Assembly (NCBI RefSeq): GCF_024436035.1
Contig: NZ_JANFNG010000011.1
Location: 62,001-126,000, forward strand
Length of the DNA: 64,000 nucleotides
Reading direction: 5' to 3'
Source of the DNA: Streptomyces humicola
GTDB taxonomy: Bacteria; Actinomycetota; Actinomycetes; Streptomycetales; Streptomycetaceae
Position numbers and translations under genes: made by a program. Shown here one piece after another: positions 33,864 to 42,656 of the stretch (its first letter is position 1; every line of letters begins with the position of its first letter). The notes below the pieces were generated by a model. It worked only from the letters and a program-made list of their open reading frames with translations. It ran no database searches and was not told where the DNA came from.

Positions 33864-35605
33864 CCCGGCCTGGCCAGCAGCAGTTCCGTGTTGTGGTCGG
33901 CCGCGGTACCGGTCTTCTGTGCCGGGGTGGCGTACGGGTCGTTGTACGACAGCTCGCGGTAAAGGGAGGCGAGTCCGGCGTCCGAGGTGTCGTGGAAGTC
34001 GGTGGTGTACTGGGCTGCCGACTCGATGAGCGTGGTGAACAGCGACAGCGTGCCGTCGCCGTTGTCGGTGATCTCGATGATCCGGGCGTGCTGCGGATAG
34101 TCGACGTGCGAGGCGGTGTTGACCTCCCAGAATGCGCGCTCGGGCACCGCGTGCGCATGCGCGATGATCTGGTTGGTGTGGGTGTGACCGTTCACCCAGG
34201 CGACGACGTTCGGGTAGCGCTGCAACAGCGTGACGAGGGTGTTGCCGTCGTGCCGTTGCTCGAACGGGTGGTACGGGTCGGGCAGCAGATTGCCCATGGT
34301 GCCGCTGGTGTGGTGGCTGAAGAGCACGATCAGCTGGTTGCCGTGGCCGCCGCGCACCACGTGCCCGTCGGTGTCGTACCAGTGGCTGCTGTGCGACTGC
34401 AGGACGTTCTCCAGCCAGTCCAGCTGCGCCGTACCGATCGAACCGTCCGCCCAGCCCGCCCGGTTGGTCGTGTCCAGGCTGACGCCCAGCACCCCGTCCG
34501 AGATGGGGAAGGTGTAGTAGAGCCGTCCGCTGCTCACCGCATCGGAGGTGAAACCGTGGCCCGTCGGCCCGGCACCGGTGTACGCGGGGTCGAGGTGGGC
34601 CTGCGCGAACTCGGTGGGCGTGAACGGCTGCCGCCGTGGGTCGGGCGTGACCTGGCGCACCACCCCGCCGCCCGCCAGCAGTTCGGTGAGCAGCACCGCC
34701 GCGGCCGCCGGGTCGTGGCGCAGGGCGTCGGCGAGCTTCGCCGCGTCCGCGTCGTCGCACCCCTCCACCTTGCGGTCGCCGGTGTAGAGCGAGCCCAGTA
34801 GGCCGAGATCGGGGAGCGTGCCCTCGATGCTGTCGTCGTGGTTGCCGATGGTGCTGTACCACGGAACACGCAGGCCGGGAGCGGTGAACGGGCGTCCGGC
34901 ATCGGTGAGGAAGCCGGGCACCTCGGGGAAGCCCTTCGCCTTGTAGGCGTCCTGGAAGGAGGTCTCGGGGTTCCAGTAGGCGGCGTCCCCGGAGTTCTGC
35001 ACGCCCTCGTAGCGCGTCGGATCGCCGCTGTTCGGCGTCACCGTGCCGCCGCTCATCACCGTCAGATACCAGTCGAGTTCGATGTGCTCGTGGTTGTCGG
35101 CGATGTCGCCCGTGTTGACCACCATGGAGAACGGGCGTCCCGTGTACGGGCCTCCCGGCAGGGAGTTGACCCGTTCGACCAGCGACGCGGCGCCGCGCAC
35201 CGTCAGCGTCTCGTGCGGCCGGTGGGCGCTGTCGAGGTAGCGGGCCAGGTACTCGAACCGCACCGGGGACTCGGAGTCGACCAGGTGCATGTCGGTGAAC
35301 TGGACGAAGCAGGCGAGGCCGGTGCGCCGGTCGTCACGCCCTGTCCGCGCGCCCGCCAGGTCACTGCGCACGACGAGCGGCCAGCCGGGTCCGGCGGCGA
35401 GACGCTTGTACGCGCCGGTGCCGGTCGCCGTGGCGACCTGCTCCAGCGTGGTCCCCTCGGTCCGCACCGCACGCGCGGCGGTGACGGCGATCGCGCGGTC
35501 GCGCGCGGCCGCGGACGCGAACCGCCCGCCGGCCAGTGACAGTGCCGCCCCCGCGGCGGTCGCGGACATCCCCGTGATGAGCCTGCGTCGGCTGATCTCG
35601 CTCAC
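33857..35605 (-). CDS. Tat-exported metallophosphoesterase (TIGR03767 type)
   Basis: A 582-residue secreted phosphoesterase. The N-terminus has a twin-arginine signal (EISRRRLITGMSATAAGAAL). The dinuclear metal site is visible in FVQFTDMHLVDSE, VVNTGDIADNHEH, TIGNHDDSIEG and WVNGHTHTNQI. This pattern and length fit the TIGR03767 family, described as secreted metallophosphoesterases of unknown substrate. ATG 35605 is a clean start. No phosphate transporter is adjacent. Confidence 0.9.
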   Translation of the reverse strand: MSEISRRRLITGMSATAAGAALSLAGGRFASAAARDRAIAVTAARAVRTEGTTLEQVATATGTGAYKRLAAGPGWPLVVRSDLAGARTGRDDRRTGLACFVQFTDMHLVDSESPVRFEYLARYLDSAHRPHETLTVRGAASLVERVNSLPGGPYTGRPFSMVVNTGDIADNHEHIELDWYLTVMSGGTVTPNSGDPTRYEGVQNSGDAAYWNPETSFQDAYKAKGFPEVPGFLTDAGRPFTAPGLRVPWYSTIGNHDDSIEGTLPDLGLLGSLYTGDRKVEGCDDADAAKLADALRHDPAAAAVLLTELLAGGGVVRQVTPDPRRQPFTPTEFAQAHLDPAYTGAGPTGHGFTSDAVSSGRLYYTFPISDGVLGVSLDTTNRAGWADGSIGTAQLDWLENVLQSHSSHWYDTDGHVVRGGHGNQLIVLFSHHTSGTMGNLLPDPYHPFEQRHDGNTLVTLLQRYPNVVAWVNGHTHTNQIIAHAHAVPERAFWEVNTASHVDYPQHARIIEITDNGDGTLSLFTTLIESAAQYTTDFHDTSDAGLASLYRELSYNDPYATPAQKTGTAADHNTELLLARPGS

Positions 35606-35744
35606 TGCGGCCCCCTCCTGACGTTAGGTCAGTCAAAGCGCGGCGTTTTTCTCCGGCACGGCCGCGCATGTGGTCGGGCCGTACCTTACCGACGGGTAGC
35701 CGATCGTCCACCCCTTGTGCGGATAACGGGAGAGGAAAGGCGCG

Positions 35745-36440
35745 TTACAACTGCTGCCCGGGGTGCGGGCGACGCCGGGCGAGGCGGGCGATATGGGGCG
35801 GTACGGGGACGGGCTCGTCCAGTGCGGGGTCCGGTTCGGGCTTGCCCCATCCCGTATGCAGGGGGAGGACCCCCGCCCACAGGCCCAGTCCGGCGTCGGG
35901 GCCGTCGCCGTCGTCCGGCGGGCCGGTGCGCACCTTGACGGACGCCTCGTCGAGCGGGAGCGCGAGCAGTGCGGTGGCCGCGAGCTCCTTGCGGCTGGGC
36001 AGGCGTGCGTAGCCCCACTGGCCCGCGGCGATGTGCTCGGTGAGGCATCGCAGGCCGTAGAGCTTCTCCTCGTGATCGGTCACGGCGCGCGGTACGCCGT
36101 AGATCATCGCGCTGCGGTAGTTGAGCCCGTGCTCGAACACCGAGCGCGCCAGGACCAGGCCGTCGACGTGTGTCACCGTGAGGCACACCGTCGTCTGCGG
36201 TGCGGCGAGCAGGCTCCTGCCGGCCACCGAGCCGTGGAAGTAGACCGTGTTCCCGTCCGTCCCGTACACGGTCGGCACGACCATCGGGGCGGAGTCGACG
36301 ACGACGCCGAGGTGGCAGACGAACCCGTCGCTCAGGATGGCGTCGAGGTCCGCCCGGCTGCGGCTGCCCTGCTCGCGCAGGCGGCGGTGGCGGGTGCGCT
36401 CCGTGACGGGCAGCAGGGTGTCCGGTGTCTCGTCGGTCAT
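35745..36440 (-). CDS. Pyridoxamine 5'-phosphate oxidase-like flavin-binding protein
   Basis: A 231-residue split-barrel protein from ATG 36440 (MTDETPDTLLPVTERTRHRR). Flavin/heme-type motifs are FVCHLGVVVDSAPMVVPTVY, NTVYFHGSVAGRSLLAAPQT and NYRSAMIYGVPRAVTD. These fit the PPOX-like, Nim/HugZ-type group of FMN- or heme-binding proteins. The N-terminal extension in the longer frame lies in the promoter region and is rejected. The upstream region has a long inverted repeat. It is divergent from the ABC exporter genes. Confidence 0.87.
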   Translation of the reverse strand: MTDETPDTLLPVTERTRHRRLREQGSRSRADLDAILSDGFVCHLGVVVDSAPMVVPTVYGTDGNTVYFHGSVAGRSLLAAPQTTVCLTVTHVDGLVLARSVFEHGLNYRSAMIYGVPRAVTDHEEKLYGLRCLTEHIAAGQWGYARLPSRKELAATALLALPLDEASVKVRTGPPDDGDGPDAGLGLWAGVLPLHTGWGKPEPDPALDEPVPVPPHIARLARRRPHPGQQL

Positions 36441-36485
36441 GACGCCTGACCGTATCGCTTTCCATAGTGATGAGCTAGAGATTCC

Positions 36486-36527
36486 ACTATATCCGCCTTT
36501 GTGACCGCTGTTCACGACGGATATAGT
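36486..36527. promoter_or_regulatory. Perfect 10-bp inverted repeat upstream of the PPOX gene
   Basis: ACTATATCCG (36486-36495) and CGGATATAGT (36518-36527) form a perfect 10-bp inverted repeat with a 22-bp spacer, 46-87 bp before the PPOX start. Between them lies GTGACCGCTGTTCAC, itself GTGA...TCAC. It is too AT-rich to be a typical terminator and looks like a regulator-binding region. Confidence 0.7.
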
Positions 36528-36738
36528 CGTCTCGCGCATCGAGTCGACCAGGCGTGTCCGTCCCCGTCCGCGTACTGCGGACGGGGTATGCGCATCCACC
36601 TCGGGGTGCACGCGAGGGGTGCCGCAGTTCCGTCCTGCGGGGCTCGTTCCGGACAGCGGCGCCGCCTAGCGTTGGGACGGCCGGGATCATCGACGTGACG
36701 GTCCCGCACTCCGCTGTCAGCCGACGAGGAAGCACCTC

Positions 36739-37683
36739 ATGATCGAAGCCACCGCACTCACCAAGCGCTACGGGCCCAAGACGGCCGTCGAGGACCTCAG
36801 CTTCACCGTGAAGCCAGGCGTGGTCACCGGCTTCCTCGGGCCGAACGGCGCCGGGAAGTCGACCACCATGCGCATGCTGCTCGGCCTGGACGCCCCCACC
36901 TCGGGCCGCGCCGTGGTCAACGGCCGCTCCTACGCCGACCATCCCGCGCCGCTGCACGAGGTCGGCGCGATGCTGGAGGCCCGCGCCATCCACACCGGGC
37001 GCACCGCCTTCAACCACCTGCTGGCGCTCGCCGCCACCACCGGCATCCCGCGCTCGCGCGTGGAGGAGGTCATCGAACTGGTCGGCCTGCGCGAGGTGGC
37101 GAAGAAGCGGGCCGGCGGCTTCTCGCTTGGCATGGGACAGCGGCTCGGCATCGCCAGCGCGCTGCTCGGCGACCCGGCGACGCTCATTCTCGACGAGCCG
37201 GTCAACGGCCTCGACCCCGAGGGCATCCGCTGGATACGCGACCTGCTCAAGTCCCTGGCCGCCGAAGGCCGCACCGTCTTCGTCTCGTCCCACTTGATGA
37301 GCGAAATGGCGCTGACCGCGGAGCACCTGATCATCGTCGGGCGAGGCCGGCTCATTGCGGACACCTCGGTGGAGGAGTTCATCCGCGAGGCCTCGAACAA
37401 CACCGTGCGGGTGCGGACCCCCGACGCCGGGAAGCTGCGCGAGCAGATCGCCGGTCCCGACGTGACGATCACGAGCGACGAGGCGGGTGTGCTCACCGTC
37501 ACCGGGCTCAGCAGCGAGCAGATCGGCCGGACCGCGCACGAGCACGGCGTCGCGCTCTACGAACTTGCCAACCAGCAGGCCTCCTTGGAGGAGGCGTTCA
37601 TGGAACTCACCCGTGACGTGGTCGAGTACCAGGCGGTCCCGTCCGCCAGCCGCCCGAACGTGACCGAAGGAAACGCCGCATGA
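36739..37683 (+). CDS. ABC transporter ATP-binding protein
   Basis: A 314-residue ATPase. Walker A is LGPNGAGKSTTMRML, the signature is FSLGMGQRLGIASALL, Walker B is ATLILDEPVNGLDPEGI, and the switch His lies in VSSHLMSEM. This is the DrrA/CcmA-like class of single-domain ATPases. A C-terminal accessory region (~230-314) has no recognised motif. It overlaps the permease by 4 bp (ATGA) and is followed by a two-component system, a layout typical of peptide-antibiotic efflux or bacitracin-type resistance modules; substrate unknown. Confidence 0.93.
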   Translation: MIEATALTKRYGPKTAVEDLSFTVKPGVVTGFLGPNGAGKSTTMRMLLGLDAPTSGRAVVNGRSYADHPAPLHEVGAMLEARAIHTGRTAFNHLLALAATTGIPRSRVEEVIELVGLREVAKKRAGGFSLGMGQRLGIASALLGDPATLILDEPVNGLDPEGIRWIRDLLKSLAAEGRTVFVSSHLMSEMALTAEHLIIVGRGRLIADTSVEEFIREASNNTVRVRTPDAGKLREQIAGPDVTITSDEAGVLTVTGLSSEQIGRTAHEHGVALYELANQQASLEEAFMELTRDVVEYQAVPSASRPNVTEGNAA

Positions 37684-38513
37684 GCACCACGACAGCCCCC
37701 GCCCCCGTCTCCGCCGCGGCCACCGCGCCGCGAGGCAAGGTCACCCAGCCGCGGGTGCTGAAGTCGGAGTGGATCAAGTTCCGCTCGCTGCGGTCGACCT
37801 ATCTGAGCCTGCTCATCGGCATGGTGGTCATGATCGGCATTGCGGCGCTGGCCTGCTGGGCCGTGGCCAACCGCTGGCCGAGCATGCCAGCGATGGAGAA
37901 GGCGGGCTTCGACCCGGCGGGCCGCAGCATCGACGGCTTCTTCTTCGCGCAGCTCGCGGTCGGCGTGCTCGGCGTGATGGTGGTCACGGGCGAGTACTCG
38001 ACCGGGATGATCCGGGCCACGCTCTCGGCCGTCCCGCGCCGGCTGCCGGTGCTGTGGGCGAAGACCGCCGTGTTCGGCGGGGTGACCTTCGTCGTCACCT
38101 CGGTCACCGCGCTGATCTCCTTCTTCGTCGGCCAGGCGATGCTCTCCTCCCAGCACATCCAGACCTCGCTGTCCGCCTCCGGTGTGCCGCGTGTGGTCTT
38201 CGGCACGGCGATCTACCTCACGCTGGTCGGCCTGTTCGGCGTGGGTCTCGGCACGGTGGTCCGTTCCACCCCGGGCGGGATCTCCAGCCTCTTCGGCGCG
38301 CTGCTGGTGCTGCCGCTGATCCTGCACGCGCTGCCGACCTCCTGGGCCAACGACATCGGCCCGTACCTGCCCAGCAACGCCGGTCAGGCGCTCACCACGC
38401 TGCACCCGGACCCCCACACGCTCGCTCCGTGGACCGGCTGCGGCGTCTTCGCCCTCTACGTGGTGGCGTCGATCATCGGCGGTGCGATCGTGCTCAAGCG
38501 GCGGGACGCGTAG
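37680..38513 (+). CDS. ABC-2 type transporter permease
   Basis: A 277-residue membrane protein with about six helices after a ~50-residue cytosolic N-terminus (e.g. LLIGMVVMIGIAALACWAV, FVVTSVTALISFFVGQAM). It pairs with the ATPase at 37683 through an ATGA overlap, forming the exporter. A YSTGMIRATLSAVPRRLPVL loop is typical of this ABC-2 subgroup. No substrate can be named. Confidence 0.92.
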   Translation: MSTTTAPAPVSAAATAPRGKVTQPRVLKSEWIKFRSLRSTYLSLLIGMVVMIGIAALACWAVANRWPSMPAMEKAGFDPAGRSIDGFFFAQLAVGVLGVMVVTGEYSTGMIRATLSAVPRRLPVLWAKTAVFGGVTFVVTSVTALISFFVGQAMLSSQHIQTSLSASGVPRVVFGTAIYLTLVGLFGVGLGTVVRSTPGGISSLFGALLVLPLILHALPTSWANDIGPYLPSNAGQALTTLHPDPHTLAPWTGCGVFALYVVASIIGGAIVLKRRDA

Positions 38514-38518
38514 GACGC

Positions 38519-39760
38519 GTGACGCAGGCGACACCCGAAGGGCAGGGCCCCGGTGCGCAGTCCGTGCGCCGGGGCCCAGGGCGTGCCCGGCACCTGCACG
38601 CGTTCACCTACCGTCACCCGACTCCGCAGGACGCGCTGCTGGCGCTCTTTCTCATCGCGGTGACCACCGGGCCGTTCCACTTCTTCTTCCTCAAGGTGCC
38701 CGGCCTGCTCGTCTTCCAGCTCGCGCTGCTGGTGCCGCTCGCCTGGCGGCGCTGCGCCCCCTACGCGGTCTTCGCGGTCCTCGCCGCCGTCGCGTTCGGG
38801 CAGTGGCTGGCCACCTCCACGGTGCTCCCCGGCGATGTGGGCCTGTTGATCGCCCTCTACACGGTGGCCGCGCACTGCCCGTTGCGCAGGACCTGGACCG
38901 CAGGTGCCGTGCTCGCCCTGGGCAATCTGCTGGTGGCGGTGCGCATCGGCTCGGCCGAGCGGGGCGCGAAGGCGTTCATCGCGCTCTGCGGCCTCGCCAT
39001 CGCGGCCGCGATGATCGGCGCCAACGTGCGTGGCCGCCGCGCCTACCTCATGGCGCTCGAAGACCGGGCCGCCCGTCTGGAGCGCGAGCGCGACCAGCGG
39101 GCCCAGCTGGCGGTGGCGACCGAACGGGCCCGGATCGCCCGCGAGATGCACGACATCGTCACCCACACTCTGTCGGTGATGGTGGCTCTCGCCGACGGTG
39201 CGGCGTTCGCGGCGGGCCGCTCGCCCGAGAAGGCAGCGGCCGCCATGGAGCAGGTCTCGGGCACCGGCCGCCAGGCCCTCACCGACATGCGCCGCTTCCT
39301 CGGCGTGCTGCGCGCGGACGAACCCGACGCCCTGCGCCATCCGCAGCCCGGCATCTCCCAGCTCGACGGCCTCGCTGTACAGGTGCGGGCCGCGGGCCTT
39401 CCAGTGCGGCTGCGGATCGAGGGCGAGTTCACCGATGTGCCCGCTGCCGCCCAGCTGACCGTCTACCGGCTGGTGCAGGAGGCGCTCACCAACACGCTCA
39501 AACACGCAGCGCCCGGCGCCCATGCGGTGGTGCGCGTAAGCTGCCCGGGCGGCTGTGTGGACGTCGACATCCGCGACGACGGAGTCCCGGTGCGTCCGCC
39601 CGGTTCGGGAACGCCGGGGCACGGCATCGACGGCATGCGCGACCGCGTCGCGGCGTACGGCGGAACGCTCGAGGCCGGTCCGCTGCCCGGTGGCGGCTGG
39701 CGGGTCGCCACCCGGCTGCACCTCGGCGACCCGCGCGCGCAGTCAGGGGAGGGAACGTGA
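38519..39760 (+). CDS. Sensor histidine kinase (HisKA_3 type)
   Basis: A 413-residue kinase from GTG 38519. After a short N-terminus there are about five or six membrane helices (~35-170), a coiled linker, then the HisKA_3 region with the phospho-acceptor His in IAREMHDIVTHTLSVMV (~215), and the ATPase with N-box VQEALTNTLKHAAPGAH and G-box GSGTPGHGIDGMRDR. It pairs with the regulator at 39757 by stop/start overlap. With the ABC exporter just upstream it probably senses an envelope-active compound and controls the exporter. Confidence 0.93.
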   Translation: MTQATPEGQGPGAQSVRRGPGRARHLHAFTYRHPTPQDALLALFLIAVTTGPFHFFFLKVPGLLVFQLALLVPLAWRRCAPYAVFAVLAAVAFGQWLATSTVLPGDVGLLIALYTVAAHCPLRRTWTAGAVLALGNLLVAVRIGSAERGAKAFIALCGLAIAAAMIGANVRGRRAYLMALEDRAARLERERDQRAQLAVATERARIAREMHDIVTHTLSVMVALADGAAFAAGRSPEKAAAAMEQVSGTGRQALTDMRRFLGVLRADEPDALRHPQPGISQLDGLAVQVRAAGLPVRLRIEGEFTDVPAAAQLTVYRLVQEALTNTLKHAAPGAHAVVRVSCPGGCVDVDIRDDGVPVRPPGSGTPGHGIDGMRDRVAAYGGTLEAGPLPGGGWRVATRLHLGDPRAQSGEGT

Positions 39761-40446
39761 CCGACGTGACGGACGACTCGGACGGCGGCACCATCGGCGT
39801 GCTGCTCGTCGACGATCAGCCGCTGATGCGCGTCGCGTTCAATCTCGTCCTGGAATCCCAGCCCGACATGAGCGTGGTCGGCGAGGCCGGCGACGGCGCG
39901 GAGGCGGTCCGTCTGGCCGACCGGCTACGGCCGCAGGTGGTGCTGATGGACGTGCGCATGCCCGGCGTCGACGGCATCGAGGCGACCAGCAAGATCGTCG
40001 CGTCGTGCCCGGAGACCCGGGTGCTCATCCTGACCACCTTCGACCTGGACGAGTACGCCTTCGCAGGGCTGCGGGCCGGCGCCTCCGGGTTCCTGATCAA
40101 GAACGCGCTGCCCGAGGAGCTCCTCGCCGCGATCCGTACGGTGGCGGCCGGCGACGCGGTGGTCTCGCCCCGGGTGACGCGGCGGCTGCTGGAGACCTGC
40201 GCCCACCAACTGCCCGCCTCCGAAGGCCCGCAGGACGAGCGGCTCGCGAGGCTGACCGCCCGCGAACGCGAGATCCTCACCGAGGTGGCACGGGGCAAGT
40301 CCAACGCCGAGATAGCCGCCGAACTGCACCTCGCCGAGGCCACGGTGAAGACCCATCTCAGCCGGGTGCTGGTCAAGCTCGGACTGCGCGACCGGGTCCA
40401 GGCGGTGGTCCTCGCCTATGAGACGCGGCTGATCAGCCCGTCCTGA
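39757..40446 (+). CDS. LuxR/NarL family response regulator
   Basis: A 229-residue regulator. The receiver has the phosphorylation Asp in VVLMDVRMPGVDG, with the preceding acidic pair in VLLVDDQPLMRVA and the switch Lys in FLIKNALPEE. The LuxR helix-turn-helix at the C-terminus reads LTAREREILTEVARGKSNAE then IAAELHLAEATVKTHLSRV. GTG 39757 overlaps the kinase stop and follows AGGGGAGGGAAC. It is the partner of the kinase. Confidence 0.95.
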   Translation: MTDVTDDSDGGTIGVLLVDDQPLMRVAFNLVLESQPDMSVVGEAGDGAEAVRLADRLRPQVVLMDVRMPGVDGIEATSKIVASCPETRVLILTTFDLDEYAFAGLRAGASGFLIKNALPEELLAAIRTVAAGDAVVSPRVTRRLLETCAHQLPASEGPQDERLARLTAREREILTEVARGKSNAEIAAELHLAEATVKTHLSRVLVKLGLRDRVQAVVLAYETRLISPS

Positions 40447-41084
40447 ATTCCCGGCACGTCCTCCCCATCGGCCTCCGCCTCCATGGCGGCCCGGCGCCCG
40501 CGCTTGAAGACGACCGCGGCGAGGAACCCCGCGCCGAAGAGGGCGATCAGAGAGGCGGCCGTGGCGAGCCAGGTCGCGCCGAACCACTGCCCGCCGACGT
40601 AGCCGAGCCCGACGCCGTAGGCCGCCCACACCAGCCCGGCCAGCGCCGACCAGGGCAGGAACTCGATGGGCCTGCGGTGCGCGGCGCCCGCGCCCAGGCT
40701 CACCACGGAACGCCCGGCGGGGGCGAAGCGCGCAATGAGGACGAGCGCGCCGCCACCGTCGGTCATCACGCGGCCGAGACGTTCCTGTGCCGCCGCCAGC
40801 CGCCGGGACCGCGCCATGCGCCGGTCGAGCCAGTCGCCGCCGTGCCAGGCGAGGCGGTAGGCGGCGAGATCGCCGAGACAGGAGGCGACGGCCGCGCACA
40901 GCACCAGTTCGATGATGTCGACGACATCACGCGTGCCATTGGACCCGGCGGTGCCCGCGGTCGCGGCGGAGATCAGCAGCACGCCGCTCGGCAGCACCGG
41001 AAGAAAGACGTCGAGCAGCACGGAGAGCGCCACAAAGGCGAGAATCCATGGCGAATCCACCAGTGAACTCAACTTCCCGAGCAC
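40416..41084 (-). CDS. DedA family membrane protein
   Basis: A 222-residue protein of the DedA/SNARE-associated group. Conserved features are FLPVLPSGVLLISAATAG, CLGDLAAYRLAWHGGDW, and the Arg-containing RFAPAGRSVVSLGAGAA; four or five membrane spans. DedA proteins act in lipid recycling and envelope stress. GTG 41084 is the only reasonable start. Its 3' end overlaps the convergent response regulator by 31 bp, which is unusual but leaves both motifs intact. Confidence 0.9.
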   Translation of the reverse strand: MLGKLSSLVDSPWILAFVALSVLLDVFLPVLPSGVLLISAATAGTAGSNGTRDVVDIIELVLCAAVASCLGDLAAYRLAWHGGDWLDRRMARSRRLAAAQERLGRVMTDGGGALVLIARFAPAGRSVVSLGAGAAHRRPIEFLPWSALAGLVWAAYGVGLGYVGGQWFGATWLATAASLIALFGAGFLAAVVFKRGRRAAMEAEADGEDVPGIQDGLISRVS

Positions 41085-41097
41085 CCCATGTCTGCTG

Positions 41098-41132
41098 ACG
41101 GCTGGACGCGGAGGGTCTCCGCGTCCAGCCGT
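41098..41132 (-). terminator. Hairpin terminator after the DoxX gene
   Basis: ACGGCTGGACGCGGAG at 41098-41113 pairs exactly with CTCCGCGTCCAGCCGT at 41117-41132, loop GGT. It lies between the DoxX stop (41162) and the DedA start (41084). Confidence 0.85.
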
Positions 41133-41161
41133 TCAGAGTACGCCGGGTATCCAGGGGGTGA

Positions 41162-41599
41162 TCAGGCGGGTTGGCGTGATGTTCCCCTCATCACGGCTCC
41201 GCCGCGGCGCAGGGCCAGTGCGCCCGGCCCGGTCGTGGCGAGCAGCAGGAAGGCCCAGGCGTAGAGGGCGGCCGGCTCGCCGCCGTTCTGCAGCGGCCAC
41301 AGCGCCGTCGTCAGGTGCACGGTGAAGTACGCGTAGGCCATCGAGCCCGAGCAGATCAGCGCGGCGGTTCGGGTGCCGAGGCCGAGGACGACCAGCGCGC
41401 CGCCGACGAGCTGGATGACCGCCGCGTACCAGTACGGCCAGGCGCCGGTGGGGACGGTCCCGCCGTGCGAGCCGGGAGCGCCGCCGAGGATGCCGAAGAC
41501 AGATGCCGCGCCGTGCGAGGCGAAGAGCAGGCCGGTCACGATGCGGAAGAACGCAAGCGCATACGGCCTGGCCTTCTCGGCGAGGTCGGTCGAGGGCAT
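41162..41599 (-). CDS. DoxX family membrane protein
   Basis: A 145-residue four-helix membrane protein from ATG 41599 (MPSTDLAEKARPYALAFFRI). The loop FASHGAASVFGILGG and the helix VIQLVGGALVVLGLGTRTAA are typical of DoxX/YphA proteins, linked in mycobacteria to redox control of the envelope. The start has GGAG at the right distance. The neighbours are not redox genes, so its partner is unclear. Confidence 0.9.
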   Translation of the reverse strand: MPSTDLAEKARPYALAFFRIVTGLLFASHGAASVFGILGGAPGSHGGTVPTGAWPYWYAAVIQLVGGALVVLGLGTRTAALICSGSMAYAYFTVHLTTALWPLQNGGEPAALYAWAFLLLATTGPGALALRRGGAVMRGTSRQPA

Positions 41600-41759
41600 G
41601 AGGGGTCTCCTTCGGTCTGTCGGGTGGGGGTGTGTGCCTGACGGCACGACGTCGTTGACCGATCTGGAGGCGAGGTTAAAGGTGTGCAGCTAAATTCTGC
41701 AACTTTCAAGCAGTCGCGGGCGCGGCGTGCTACTGAACACGGCGTGATACGGGCGCGCG

Positions 41760-42443
41760 CTAGCGATCCAGCGCGCCGGCAGCCGCGATGCGCAGCACCA
41801 GTCCGCCGTCGCCGCCGTCGGCGGGCTCGACCCGTACCCGTTCGAGGGTGTCGACATGCGCGGTCGGCGCATGCGCGGCTGCCCGCGGGCCGACTCCGAC
41901 GACACGCATCCCGGCGGCGAACCCGGCCTCGATGCCGGCCTGGGAGTCCTCGAACACGATGCACTCCGAGGGCGAGAAGCCCAGCTCCGCGGCGCCCTTC
42001 AGGAATCCCTCGGGGTCGGGTTTGCTGGCGCTGACGCACTCCGCCGTGATCCGGACCGGCGGCATGGGAAGACCGGCGGCGGACATCCGCGCCTTTGACA
42101 GTCCCCGGTCGGCGGAGGTGACCAGCGCGTGCGGCAGTCCGCCGAGTGAGGCGAGGAACGCGGGCGCGCCGGGAACGGGCACGATGCCGTCGGTGTCCGC
42201 GGTCTCCTGGGCCAGCATGCGCGCGTTGTCGGCGTGGTTCTCGGCCATCGGGCGGTCCGGGAGCAGCAGGGCCATCGTCGCGTAGCCCTGCCGGCCGTGC
42301 ACGATGCCGAGCACCTCGTCGGCCTCGAGCCCGTGCTGCGCCGCCCACTGCCGCCAGCAGCGCTCGACGACGGCGTCGGAATTGACGAGTGTGCCGTCCA
42401 TGTCGAGGAGCAGGGCGCGTGCGGTCAGGTCGGTGGCCGTCAT
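41760..42443 (-). CDS. HAD-IA hydrolase, beta-phosphoglucomutase/sugar-phosphatase-like
   Basis: A 227-residue enzyme. Motif I is [14 protein letters not shown], motif II is [12 protein letters not shown], motif III is [11 protein letters not shown], and motif IV is [19 protein letters not shown]. The pattern fits 2-deoxyglucose-6-phosphatase-type HAD-IA enzymes. ATG 42443 ([17 protein letters not shown]) sits behind GAGGAG. The substrate is unknown. The longer frame to 42542 adds unconserved sequence. Confidence 0.9.
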   Translation of the reverse strand: MTATDLTARALLLDMDGTLVNSDAVVERCWRQWAAQHGLEADEVLGIVHGRQGYATMALLLPDRPMAENHADNARMLAQETADTDGIVPVPGAPAFLASLGGLPHALVTSADRGLSKARMSAAGLPMPPVRITAECVSASKPDPEGFLKGAAELGFSPSECIVFEDSQAGIEAGFAAGMRVVGVGPRAAAHAPTAHVDTLERVRVEPADGGDGGLVLRIAAAGALDR

Positions 42444-42600
42444 GCTGCGGCTCCTCGGGTGGCTTCCGGAACTGCGTCGGACAACGAACAGCGGCCTCGC
42501 CCGCCGGTCAGGGGGAGCGGGCGGGGCCACTTTGTTCCTCAACGATACAAACCAGTGCCGCGATGCGCCACCCTCCCTGTTCAGACCCGGCGAGCCGAGC

Positions 42601-42656
42601 CGACCGGGCTCAGCCGACCGGGCTCAGTCGGCCGGGCTCAGTCGGCCGGCTCGTCG
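42601..42656. repeat. 14-bp tandem repeat at the 3' end of a gene
   Basis: CGACCGGGCTCAGC (42601-42614), CGACCGGGCTCAGT (42615-42628), CGGCCGGGCTCAGT (42629-42642), then a diverged CGGCCGGCTCGTCG (42643-42656). The TGA stop of the downstream minus-strand gene is made from the third unit. Confidence 0.9.

Noticed and set aside
37769-38518. Upstream extension of the sensor kinase frame.
   Set aside because: It is open only because of base composition; it overlaps the ABC permease, and GTG 38519 gives a normal kinase N-terminus.
36739-40446. Antibiotic biosynthetic cluster around the ABC exporter and two-component system.
   Set aside because: No biosynthetic enzymes lie beside it; it looks like a stand-alone resistance or sensing module.
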